The notes under the pieces are model-generated. The model made no database searches. It saw only the letters and a list, made by a program, of their open reading frames with translations, and was not told the DNA's origin. Of a stretch of DNA of 64,000 nucleotides, positions 56,705-64,000 are shown piece after piece. The position numbers were made by a program, and so were the translations under genes. Source of the DNA: Streptomyces sp. ISL-1 (GTDB lineage: Bacteria; Actinomycetota; Actinomycetes; Streptomycetales; Streptomycetaceae); contig NZ_JAGGOI010000034.1 of NCBI RefSeq assembly GCF_018614585.1, positions 1-64,000 on the forward strand, written 5' to 3'. Numbering within the stretch: position 1 is the first letter of the stretch; every line of letters starts with the position of its first letter.

Positions 56705-58078
56705 TCACCGCATGGAGCGGCTCGCCGCCAAGTGGCTGGTGAACCAGTCCCGGGCCAGGATCGCGACCTGCTCCAGGGCGCCCGGTTCCTCGAAGAGATG
56801 CGTGGCGCCCGGGACGACCTCGAGCCGGTTCTCGCAGCGCAGCCGAGCCTGGGCCTTGCGGTTGAGGTCGAGCACCATCGTGTCGCGGCTGCCCACGATG
56901 AGCAGCGTGGGCGCCCGTACGTCGGCGAGGTGGGGGCCGGCGAGGTCGGGACGGCCGCCGCGGGAGACCACGGCGGCGATGTCCATGTCTGTGTCGCCGC
57001 CGGCACCGGTGGCAGCGGCGGCGCCGAATGACGCGGCGGCCTGCAGCGCGGCCGCGGCTCCGGTGCTCGCCCCGAAGTAGCCGATCTGGGCCGACTCCCG
57101 CTCTCGCAGCCAGCGGGTGGCGTCCGCCAGCCGCCCGGCCAGGGTTTCGATGTCGAAGACGTTCGCCCGGTCGGCTTCCTCGGCCGGGGTGAGCAGGTCG
57201 AAGAGCAAGGTGCCCAGGCCCGCCTGGTTCAGGGCGGCCGCCACCAGCCGGTTGCGCGGGCTGTGCCGGCTGCTGCCGGAGCCGTGGGCGAACATCACGA
57301 TCTCCTCGGTGCCCCGGGGCAGCGTGAGGTCCCCGGCCAGCCGGACCCCGCCGGCGTCCACCTCGACCGCGGTCTCGCCCCCGGTCGCCCCGGTCGCCCC
57401 GGGCTGATCCCCGGTCCCATCCGTGGCCCGGTCCTCGTCCGCCCACGCGGCCGCCTGCGCGAGCAGGGCGACGACCTCCTCGTCGGAGGTCTGGGAGAAG
57501 TCCTGGTACCACTCGCCGACTGCCCGGAACGCCCTCGGCGTGGACAGGCACACCACTTCGTCAGCCTTGGTACGCAGCCAGGCGACCCCGTCCGGAGGCG
57601 CCACCGGCACGGCAAGCACCACGCGGGCCGCGCCCTGCGCCCGTACCACCTCGCACGCCGCCGCCGCCGTCGCGCCGGTCGCGATCCCGTCGTCCACGAC
57701 GATCACTGTCCGGCCGCCGATGGGCGTCCGCGGCCGGTCCGCGCGGAACCGCTTCGCCTGCCGCGCGAGCTCCGTCTCCTCGGCGCGCTCGACCGTTTCG
57801 AGTTCGTCCCGGCCGACCCCGCTGCGGCGGACGATGTCGTCGCTGATGACCCGTACCCCGCCCTCGCCGATCGCGCCGTACCCCAGCTCGCGGTGGTAGG
57901 GGACCCCGAGCTTGCGGACCACGATCACATCGAGTGGTGCGCGAAGTGCCCGCGCGACCTCGAAGGCCACCGGCACTCCGCCGCGCGGCAGGCCCAGGAC
58001 GACGGGACTCTCCCCCCGTACGTGCCGCAGCGCTTCGGCAAGTCGGCGTCCAGCATCCACGCGATCCGAGAACAGCAC
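56705..58078 (-). CDS. Phosphoribosyltransferase fused to an alpha/beta hydrolase
   Basis: 457 residues. Residues 1-215 are a type I phosphoribosyltransferase-fold domain with the PRPP loop VIVVDDGIATGATAAAA. Residues about 235-455 are a dienelactone-hydrolase-type domain with nucleophile elbow GYFGASTGAAAAL, a later Asp in LLIVGSRDTMV and His in VPGATHLFEEPGAL. Both active sites look complete. The joining linker is Gly/Thr/Asp-rich. Substrates unknown. Divergent from the HAD phosphatase gene by 85 bp. Confidence 0.83.
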   Translation of the reverse strand: MLFSDRVDAGRRLAEALRHVRGESPVVLGLPRGGVPVAFEVARALRAPLDVIVVRKLGVPYHRELGYGAIGEGGVRVISDDIVRRSGVGRDELETVERAEETELARQAKRFRADRPRTPIGGRTVIVVDDGIATGATAAAACEVVRAQGAARVVLAVPVAPPDGVAWLRTKADEVVCLSTPRAFRAVGEWYQDFSQTSDEEVVALLAQAAAWADEDRATDGTGDQPGATGATGGETAVEVDAGGVRLAGDLTLPRGTEEIVMFAHGSGSSRHSPRNRLVAAALNQAGLGTLLFDLLTPAEEADRANVFDIETLAGRLADATRWLRERESAQIGYFGASTGAAAALQAAASFGAAAATGAGGDTDMDIAAVVSRGGRPDLAGPHLADVRAPTLLIVGSRDTMVLDLNRKAQARLRCENRLEVVPGATHLFEEPGALEQVAILARDWFTSHLAASRSMR

Positions 58079-58163
58079 AGCGGTTCACTCCCATCCCCTT
58101 CGTAATAACCCCATCTGTGACTGTTTCGCAAGCGGGAGGCGGGCCGGCGATACGGTCGGTCGC

Positions 58164-58952
58164 ATGGAACGAATCGGAGCGGTCCTGATCGACATCGACG
58201 GCGTGCTCACGGTGTCCTGGAAGCCGCTGCCCGGCACCGTCGAGGCCATGGAACGGCTGCGCGCCGCCGGCCTTCCGCTGGCGCTCGTCACCAACACCAC
58301 CTCACGGACCCGCGCGTCGATCGCGGCGAAGCTGGCCGAGGAGGGCTTTCCCGTCGGCGTCGAGGACATCCTCACCGCGCCCGTCGTCACCGCCGCGTAT
58401 CTGCGAGAGCACTACCCGGGTGCCCGGTGTCTGCTGCTCAGCAGCGGCGACGTCCGTGAGGATCTCGAGGGCGTGACACTCCTCGACGGGAGTGGGGACG
58501 CCACTGCGGATGTGGTCGTCCTCGGCGGCGCGGGCGCCGAGTTCGGTTACGCGGCCCTCAATGCCGCCTTCCGCCATCTGCAGCGCGGCGCCGCGCTGAT
58601 CGCCATGCACCGCAACCTCTACTGGCGTACGGCGGACGGGCTCGACCTCGACGCCGGGGCCTTCCTCCTGGGGCTGGAGCGAGCGGCTCGCGTCGAGGCG
58701 GAGGTCACCGGCAAACCCGCCGCCGCGTTCTTCGCCACCGCCCTGGCACACCTGGGCGCCACCGCGTCCGAGGCGCTGATGGTGGGCGACGACATCGAAT
58801 CCGATGTGCTGGCTGCGCAGCGCGGCGGAATCACGGGCGTGCTGGTCAGGACGGGCAAGTATCTGCCCGAGACGCACCGGGCGGCCGACGGCACACCGGA
58901 CCATGTACTCGACTCGTTCGCCGACCTTCCCGCGCTGCTGGAGCGCGGCTGA
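58164..58952 (+). CDS. HAD-superfamily (type IIA) phosphatase
   Basis: 262 residues from ATG 58164. HAD motifs: DIDGVLTVSWKP (nucleophile Asp), LVTNTTSRT, the Lys in GKPAAAFFATAL and GDDIESDVLAAQRGG. The cap domain between motifs II and III is of the NagD/HDHD2 type, so it probably dephosphorylates a small sugar phosphate, nucleotide or phospho-residue. Single gene between divergent and convergent neighbours. Confidence 0.85.
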   Translation: MERIGAVLIDIDGVLTVSWKPLPGTVEAMERLRAAGLPLALVTNTTSRTRASIAAKLAEEGFPVGVEDILTAPVVTAAYLREHYPGARCLLLSSGDVREDLEGVTLLDGSGDATADVVVLGGAGAEFGYAALNAAFRHLQRGAALIAMHRNLYWRTADGLDLDAGAFLLGLERAARVEAEVTGKPAAAFFATALAHLGATASEALMVGDDIESDVLAAQRGGITGVLVRTGKYLPETHRAADGTPDHVLDSFADLPALLERG

Positions 58953-58992
58953 CCGGCGCTTTCGCCGACCGGTTGAGCGCCGCCGGGGCCGA

Positions 58993-59364
58993 TCAGGGGG
59001 CGTACTGCCCCAGCATCCTCGCCATCGCGGCCAGCACGGAGGGCGCGACCCGGTAGTACACCCAGGTGCCGCGCCGCTCGGAGGTGAGCAGGCCCGCCTC
59101 CTTGAGCTTCTTCAGATGGTGGGAGACGGTCGGCTGCGAGACGCCGACGTCGGAGATGTCGCAGACGCAGGCCTCGCCGCCCTGGTGGGAGGCGACCGAC
59201 GAGAACAGCCGCAGGCGCACCGGGTCGCCGAGCGCCTTGAACATGGCGGCGGTGCGGACCGCTTCCTCCGCCGTGAGGGGCCGCTCGGTCAGCGGCGGGC
59301 AGCACGGCTCGACAGCCGGGTCGACGTCCGGCTCCAGCAGCGGCAACGCCTTCACATTCGACAT
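58993..59364 (-). CDS. ArsR/SmtB-family metalloregulator
   Basis: 123 residues from ATG 59364, with no ribosome-binding site, suggesting a leaderless mRNA. The winged helix carries ACVCDISDVGVSQPTVSHHLKKLKEAGLL, in which the CVC pair is the alpha-3 thiolate site for As(III)/Sb(III). An additional vicinal pair lies in the N-terminal arm (VEPCCPPL), as in CadC-like sensors. No arsenic resistance gene is adjacent; its targets are not evident. An imperfect dyad (CGACAT...ATGTCG, 59359-59386) overlies its start and may be an autoregulatory operator. Confidence 0.85.
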   Translation of the reverse strand: MSNVKALPLLEPDVDPAVEPCCPPLTERPLTAEEAVRTAAMFKALGDPVRLRLFSSVASHQGGEACVCDISDVGVSQPTVSHHLKKLKEAGLLTSERRGTWVYYRVAPSVLAAMARMLGQYAP

Positions 59365-59504
59365 ACGTCTATGTTGACACATGTCGAACCAGCCGGCCCA
59401 GGTGGCCGCCGCCGGGAAACCGGTCAGCCGACGTGCACCCGCGGCAGCCGCACCCGCACCTGCCGCCGCCACGATCGGATCGTCAGGGCCGTTCGAAGGG
59501 AGCG

Positions 59505-60593
59505 TCAGAGCCAGCCGTTGCGGCGGAAGCTGCGGTGGATGACGAAGCAGGCGACGACCATGACGCCGAGAACGAGGGGGTAACCGTAGGTCCAGCGCAG
59601 TTCCGGCATGTGGTCGAAGTTCATGCCGTACACGCCGCAGACCATGGTCGGCACGGCGACGATCGCCGCCCATGCGGTGATCTTGCGCATGTCCTCGTTC
59701 TGGGCCACCGTCACCTGCGCGAGATGGGCCTGGAGGATCGAGTCGAGCAGGCCGTCGAACGATGTGATCTGCTCGGTGACGCGAGCCAGATGGTCGGCGA
59801 TGTCGCGGAAGTACGGCTGTATGTCCGGGCCGACCGGCGGCAGCGATTGGGTGCCGAGGGCCCGCAAGGGCCGGTCCAGCGGCGCCACCGCACGCTTGAG
59901 CTCCAGCAGTTCGCGCTTGAGCTGGTAGATGCGGCCCGCGTCGCCGCGGCCGGCCTGCTCGGTGAAGACGGTGCTCTCGACGGCGTCGATGTCGTTCTGT
60001 ACGGCGTCCGCCACGGCGAGGTAGTCGTCGACCACTTGGTCGGCGATGGCGTGCAGTACGGCGGCGGGGCCCTTGGCCAGCTGCTCGGGGCTGGCCTCCA
60101 GGGCCTCTCGGAGCGGGCCGAGCGAGCCGTGCCTGCCGTGCCTGACGGTGATCACGAAATCGGGCCCCGTGAAGACCATGAGCTCGCCGGTGTCCACCAC
60201 CTCGCTGGTGGCGGTGAGCTCCTCGTGCTCGACGTAGCCGCAGGTCTTGAAGACGGCGAACAGGGTGTCGTCGTAACGCTCCACCTTGGGCCGCTGATGG
60301 GCGACCACCGCGTCCTCGACGGCCAGCGGATGCAGGCCGAACAGCTCGGCGACCCCGGCGAACTCCGTCTCGGAGGGCTCGTGCAGCCCGATCCAGACGA
60401 AGCCGCGGCCGGACTTGCGGACCCGGCGCAGGGCGTCGTCCACCGGGCCGGCGTCGGGCTGCCGTACGCCGTCCTCGTAGATCACGCAGTTGACGACCGT
60501 GCTGCCCAGCGGGGAGCGGGCCGGGTGACTCAGGTCCACGGTCGTGCGGCGGGCGCGGCTCACGGCGCGGCGGAGATTGCGGATCATCGGCAC
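59505..60593 (-). CDS. CorA-type magnesium/cobalt channel
   Basis: 362 residues from GTG 60593, preferred since AAGGAG lies 7 nt upstream (the next ATG, two codons in, would be 13 nt away). The large N-terminal cytoplasmic domain is followed by two C-terminal helices with the pore signature YGMNF between them. The pentameric channel lets Mg2+ in along its gradient. Basic C-terminal end RSFRRNGWL. Transcribed alone. Confidence 0.9.
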   Translation of the reverse strand: MPMIRNLRRAVSRARRTTVDLSHPARSPLGSTVVNCVIYEDGVRQPDAGPVDDALRRVRKSGRGFVWIGLHEPSETEFAGVAELFGLHPLAVEDAVVAHQRPKVERYDDTLFAVFKTCGYVEHEELTATSEVVDTGELMVFTGPDFVITVRHGRHGSLGPLREALEASPEQLAKGPAAVLHAIADQVVDDYLAVADAVQNDIDAVESTVFTEQAGRGDAGRIYQLKRELLELKRAVAPLDRPLRALGTQSLPPVGPDIQPYFRDIADHLARVTEQITSFDGLLDSILQAHLAQVTVAQNEDMRKITAWAAIVAVPTMVCGVYGMNFDHMPELRWTYGYPLVLGVMVVACFVIHRSFRRNGWL

Positions 60594-60804
60594 GGGCTGG
60601 CTCCTTCGGACATTCGCCCGCCAGTGTGCCACCCGCCCGATGTGGGGTTGTGGGCCGCCGTTGCCCGAAGTCCGGCAGCTCCGCGGCGCGGGTGGACACG
60701 GCAGACCCGCCGCCGCCCAGACACTCTTATCCCAGCAATAGGTGCGAAAGGGGCACACTGAAGGGAGCAGTAGGGCGGCAGGGTTCCGTCTGGAGGGTGA
60801 TCAC

Positions 60805-61740
60805 ATGGCCGGTCGGACGATGGTGGGGAAGGGGCCCCGGTCCCGCTACGCCCCGGATCGGGGACTCACCACCCGCATGGTGACGACGATGTTCCTGATC
60901 GGGCTGGTCTATGTCGTCTTCGTGGGTGTGCTGCTGGCCGTGCTCCGCGGCTCGTGGCCGCTCATCCTGCTGATCGCGGGCGTGCTGTTCATCGCTCAGT
61001 TCTGGTTCAGCGACCGCATCACGGCCTTCAGCATGGGAGCCCACGAGGTCACCCCGGAGCAGGCGCCCGAGCTGCACGGTGCCGTCGACCGTATCTGCGC
61101 CCTCGCCGACATGCCCAAGCCGCGTGTCGCGATCGCCGACAGCGACGTGCCGAACGCCTTCGCCGTCGGACGCAACGAGAACACCGCCCTGGTCTGCGCC
61201 ACCACCGGCCTGCTGCGCCGCCTGGAGCCGGAGGAGCTGGAGGGCGTCCTCGCGCACGAGCTGTCGCACGTCGCCCATCGCGATGTCGCCGTGATGACCA
61301 TCGCGTCGTTCCTCGGCGTCCTCGCTGGGGTGATGACGCGAATCGCGCTCTGGGGCGGCCTCGGCCGGCCGGACAGCAGCCGCGACCCCAACGCCGCGAT
61401 CGCCATGCTGCTCATCCCCGTGGTCAGCGCGGCCGTGTACGTGGTCAGCTTCCTGCTGACCCGGCTGCTCTCCCGCTACCGCGAGCTGTCCGCCGACCGC
61501 GCCGCCGCGATGCTGACCGGCCGTCCCTCCGCGCTCGCCTCCGCGCTCACCAAGGTGACCGGCGAGATGGCGGCGATCCCGACGCGTGACCTGCGCAGGG
61601 CCGAGCCGTTCAACGCCTTCTGGTTCGCACCGGCCTTCTCCTCCAAGGAGAGCCTGAGCAGGCTCCTCTCCTCGCACCCGACGCTGGAGCAGCGCCTGGA
61701 CCAGCTGGGCAGGATCTCGGCGCAGCTCGGCCGCCCGTGA
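60805..61740 (+). CDS. htpX: Membrane zinc metalloprotease HtpX
   Basis: 311 residues from ATG 60805 with GGAGGG upstream. Two N-terminal membrane helices (LIGLVYVVFVGVLLAVL; LILLIAGVLFIAQFWF), the zinc motif HELSHVAHRD, two more hydrophobic segments and the third ligand in SRYRELSADRAAAML. HtpX degrades damaged membrane proteins in envelope stress. The PspAB gene follows 20 bp later, so the pair is a likely operon linking HtpX with the Psp response. Confidence 0.92.
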   Translation: MAGRTMVGKGPRSRYAPDRGLTTRMVTTMFLIGLVYVVFVGVLLAVLRGSWPLILLIAGVLFIAQFWFSDRITAFSMGAHEVTPEQAPELHGAVDRICALADMPKPRVAIADSDVPNAFAVGRNENTALVCATTGLLRRLEPEELEGVLAHELSHVAHRDVAVMTIASFLGVLAGVMTRIALWGGLGRPDSSRDPNAAIAMLLIPVVSAAVYVVSFLLTRLLSRYRELSADRAAAMLTGRPSALASALTKVTGEMAAIPTRDLRRAEPFNAFWFAPAFSSKESLSRLLSSHPTLEQRLDQLGRISAQLGRP

Positions 61741-61760
61741 CGACGAACTGAGGTTCATCC

Positions 61761-62381
61761 GTGGGACTCCTCGACACCATCCTCGGCCGCAGCAAGCCGG
61801 TACGCCCCGACCTCGACCAGCTCTTCGGTCTGCCCGCCGCCGCGATCACCCTCCAGGCGGGCGCCGGATTCACCCCGACCGGTGTCGGCTCGGTGTGCTT
61901 CGCCAGCGTCGAGGGCGGGGCCTTCGCCCAACTGCAGGAAGACGTACGGGAGTTGCTGGATGCGGACACCGGCCACGGCGGCATCCCGGTCGAGTTCAGC
62001 CAGGACGCGTACGGCTACACCTGGCTCCTCGCCCGCCACCCCGCCAGCGACACGGCCTCCCTGGTCAACGACCTGCACGCGGTCAACACTCTCCTCGAGG
62101 AAGCCGGTTTCGGCCCGCAGTTGCTCTGCTCCCTGATCGCCTTCCGCGAGGCCACCGGGGATCGCGCGCTGGCGCTGGTCTACCTCTACAAACGCGGCAC
62201 CTTCTACCCCTTCGCGCCGCTCCCCGACGACGCGGAGAAGCGTGACAACGCCCTGGAACTCCAGGCGAGGTCGCTGCTCGGGGACGACCTGCGCATCGAG
62301 ACGGACCTGGCCCGGTGGTTCCCGGTGTGGGGAGCGCCTGGGCTGGGCGGGACGGGCCACGCCCCCGTGAAGGACCCGTAG
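61761..62381 (+). CDS. pspAB: PspA-associated protein PspAB
   Basis: 206 residues from GTG 61761 (MGLLDTILGRSKPVRPDLDQLFGLPAAAITLQAG). Soluble alpha/beta protein matching PspAB of actinobacteria, which is regularly found next to htpX. Thought to help the phage-shock-type envelope response, mechanism unknown. Convergent with the PP2C gene, 33 bp apart, with no clear hairpin between them. Confidence 0.82.
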   Translation: MGLLDTILGRSKPVRPDLDQLFGLPAAAITLQAGAGFTPTGVGSVCFASVEGGAFAQLQEDVRELLDADTGHGGIPVEFSQDAYGYTWLLARHPASDTASLVNDLHAVNTLLEEAGFGPQLLCSLIAFREATGDRALALVYLYKRGTFYPFAPLPDDAEKRDNALELQARSLLGDDLRIETDLARWFPVWGAPGLGGTGHAPVKDP

Positions 62382-62414
62382 CCGAAGTCCCTGCCGGGAT
62401 CACGCGTAAGAGCT

Positions 62415-63200
62415 CTATTCGGCGAGGCGTACCAGCGCGAACGTGATGTTGTCGGGCCCACCGGCCGCGATCGCCGCCTTCCACATCTCGAAGGCGGCCC
62501 TGCCGTCGTCGTGCGCCCGCAGCAGGCCGTCGAGCTCCTCGTCGGGCACGGGGTCGGTCAGCCCGTCGGTGCACACCAGGTAGCGGTCGTCCACGGACAG
62601 CGCCCTGGCCGTCACATGGGGCGTGATGGCGTTGAAGGTGTGGCTGCCGCCGAGCGTCTGTGTGACGGCCGACGTGGTGCGCTGTCCCGGCCGCAGCGGC
62701 GGGCTGTCGTCCACGCTCACCTGACGGAGTCCGTCGTGAGCCGCGTCGAACACCTTGCTGTCGCCGACGTTGAAGACCAGCAGCGACTCCGTCAGGACGA
62801 CGGTGCCCGCGACCGTGGTCCCCATGGTGAGCAGCTCGGGATGGTCGCGAGCGGCCGAGTACACCGCGTGATTGCACATGTCCAGGGCGTCGCTGACGGC
62901 TTCCTCGTCGTCCAGCGAAGGGCCGAACGAGGCCAGTTGGCGGACCACCAGCGCGCTGGCCACCTCGCCGGCCGGCTGCCCGCCGAGTCCGTCGGCGACC
63001 GCGACTACGAGCGGTGTGCCGAGGGGGAACAGCAGCGTCTGCGGATTCTCGGTCACCGTGCCGCACAGCGTCCACGGTCCGGCGACGAGGCTGTCCTCGT
63101 TGTGCTCGCGGATCAGCCCGACATGGCTCAAGGCAGTCACTGCTATGTACGGCACCGGAATATCCCGCCTCTCGGCAACGGCAGGCGTGCCCTTCACCAA
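62415..63200 (-). CDS. PP2C-family Ser/Thr protein phosphatase (PstP-like)
   Basis: About 261 residues. PP2C motifs in order: REHNEDSLV, VAVADGLGGQPAGE, GTTVAGTVV, NVGDSKVF, CTDGLTDPV and GPDNITFALV, so both metal sites look complete. No membrane helix. The start is unsure: TTG 63200 or GTG 63197 lack a ribosome-binding site, and a GTG at residue 16 (VPYIAVTALSHVG) has AGGCGGG upstream. It could oppose the PknB-like kinases; that is inference. Confidence 0.83.
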   Translation of the reverse strand: MVKGTPAVAERRDIPVPYIAVTALSHVGLIREHNEDSLVAGPWTLCGTVTENPQTLLFPLGTPLVVAVADGLGGQPAGEVASALVVRQLASFGPSLDDEEAVSDALDMCNHAVYSAARDHPELLTMGTTVAGTVVLTESLLVFNVGDSKVFDAAHDGLRQVSVDDSPPLRPGQRTTSAVTQTLGGSHTFNAITPHVTARALSVDDRYLVCTDGLTDPVPDEELDGLLRAHDDGRAAFEMWKAAIAAGGPDNITFALVRLAE

Positions 63201-63206
63201 CCATTG

Positions 63207-64000
63207 TTACGCGGCGGAAGCCCTCGTGGACGAGGTGGACGAGGTCGACGAGGTGGACGCGGCCGACGGGGAAGCGAACCGGGCTCGCAGCAGCTCAGTG
63301 GTCACCAGGGCGACGACGGAGGCGATGATCATCAGGGGAACCGCGTCCCTGGCGTCCTTGCCGAGCAGCAGTGTGGCCAGCACCGTACTGGTCACCGGCA
63401 GCCGGGTGTTCGCGCTGCAGGAGGCGGCGAGACCGACGGCCAGTCCCGCGGCCATGCCGAATCCGGGCAGCCCGCCGAAGGCGATGCCGAGCGCCGCGCC
63501 GATCAGCATTCCGGGGAAGATCGGGCCACCGCGCAGACTGCCCAGGCAGATGCCCCAGGCCACACCCTTGAACAGGACCAGCGCGGCCAGTACGGCAACC
63601 GGCCAGGCGTGCGGCTGGCCGGCCAGGGAAGCGAGCGTGGCCTGGCCCGACAGGGCCGCCTCTTCCGGCGTACGACCGGTGACCAGGGCGTACGCCGTGA
63701 TGCAGACACCCGCCGCGATGGCGCAGGCCACCGTTCGCAGCGCTGTCCGCCGAGCGGTCCAGGCCACCACGTACCGCCCCAGGGTGTGCGCGCAGAAGAC
63801 GACGACCGCGATGAGTACAGCCAGCGGAATCCCCCACAGGAAGTCCCCGGTGTCCGGGGCCATGGCGGTCGGCACCGAAGGCAGCGACAGGGCGCCGATC
63901 TCCAGGCCCGTGAAGTTCCCGAACCCCGTGAAGACCAGCGCTCCGATGCCGCTGGCCAGCAGACAGGGCAGCAGCAGCGCGACGAGCGACGGTCCGCCGA
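63207..64000 (-). CDS. ClC-family chloride channel/antiporter, C-terminal part (cut by window edge)
   Basis: The frame is open to the window edge, giving about 263 visible residues. The segments GSLRGGPIFPGMLIGAALGIAFG and TRLPVTSTVLATLLLG are the conserved ClC anion-pathway blocks near helices N-R, and the visible GGPSLVALLLPCLLASGIGALVF precedes them. The N-terminus with the GSGIP motif is outside the window. The C-terminus ends in a (Ser-Ser-Thr)n tail from a 9-bp tandem repeat. 6 bp upstream of the PP2C gene's start, hence probably co-transcribed with it. Confidence 0.85.
   Translation of the reverse strand, partial: GGPSLVALLLPCLLASGIGALVFTGFGNFTGLEIGALSLPSVPTAMAPDTGDFLWGIPLAVLIAVVVFCAHTLGRYVVAWTARRTALRTVACAIAAGVCITAYALVTGRTPEEAALSGQATLASLAGQPHAWPVAVLAALVLFKGVAWGICLGSLRGGPIFPGMLIGAALGIAFGGLPGFGMAAGLAVGLAASCSANTRLPVTSTVLATLLLGKDARDAVPLMIIASVVALVTTELLRARFASPSAASTSSTSSTSSTRASAA
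63222..63260. repeat. 9-bp tandem repeat at the 3' end of the ClC gene
   Basis: GTGGACGAG-type units (GAC-GAG-GTG/GTC) repeat about four times, coding for STSSTSSTSST at the extreme C-terminus. In frame and variable in the third position. Confidence 0.85.

Overview
This is a stretch of chromosome from a Streptomyces or a close relative. The DNA is very GC-rich and the genes use G/C-ending codons. Many starts are GTG, at least one is TTG, and several transcripts look leaderless. Gene families typical of the genus are present: PknB-like kinases, SpoIIE/RsbU phosphatases, maleylpyruvate-isomerase-fold proteins, PspAB next to HtpX, and DUF2630. From memory, the order kinase pair / phosphotransferase / bkd / D-Ala-D-Ala carboxypeptidase / ... 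/ aspS / metG resembles the SCO3790-SCO3821 part of the S. coelicolor core chromosome. I could not check this. No tRNA, rRNA, CRISPR array, insertion sequence or prophage was seen.

Layout. 1-5 kb: the start of a secreted protein, two divergent membrane Ser/Thr kinases and an APH-fold phosphotransferase. 5-9 kb: the branched-chain 2-oxoacid dehydrogenase operon bkdABC, preceded by a 490-bp control region with a large palindrome and a structured leader. 9-20 kb: D-Ala-D-Ala carboxypeptidase, a GntR regulator with an MFS exporter, a mycothiol-type isomerase-fold protein, a nitrilase-family amidase, a LURP-one protein, an NHLRC2-like thioredoxin/beta-propeller protein, an M18 aminopeptidase, a long acyl-CoA dehydrogenase and an SseB-like protein. 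20-27 kb: pirin, a membrane MASE1 protein paired with a separate RsbU-type phosphatase, an AI-2E-family membrane protein, and a four-domain PAS-GAF-phosphatase-kinase protein. 27-36 kb: aspS, an L,D-transpeptidase-like lipoprotein, metG, a decayed response-regulator gene, a TerF-like von Willebrand protein with a long Ala/Glu/Pro repeat region, and a PhoX phosphatase behind a possible PHO box.

36-46 kb: a hypothetical protein with an APC permease, an S4 RNA-binding protein, a flavin amine oxidase, a FUSC-type membrane protein with DUF2630, an internally deleted oxidoreductase pseudogene, an endonuclease/exonuclease/phosphatase-fold membrane enzyme, and a TetR regulator with twin operators facing a small ORF and a metallo-beta-lactamase-fold hydrolase. 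46-56 kb: two membrane proteins, a DrrAB-like ABC exporter, a flavin reductase plus luciferase-like monooxygenase operon behind a palindromic operator, DUF4239 and proline-rich membrane proteins, an FadH-like dienoyl-CoA reductase and PadR. 56-64 kb: a phosphoribosyltransferase-hydrolase fusion, a HAD phosphatase, ArsR, CorA, HtpX-PspAB, a PP2C phosphatase and the C-terminal part of a ClC chloride channel.

The genes are mostly housekeeping, signalling and envelope functions rather than a single accessory island. The most unusual thing seen at window scale is a recurring pattern of short tandem duplications that include the stop codon of a gene (at least six loci), with further repeats at gene 3' ends. 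Other points of interest are several new-looking operator palindromes, a chain of overlapping palindromes in the phoX leader, terminators embedded in the 3' ends of convergent genes, and two clear gene relics.
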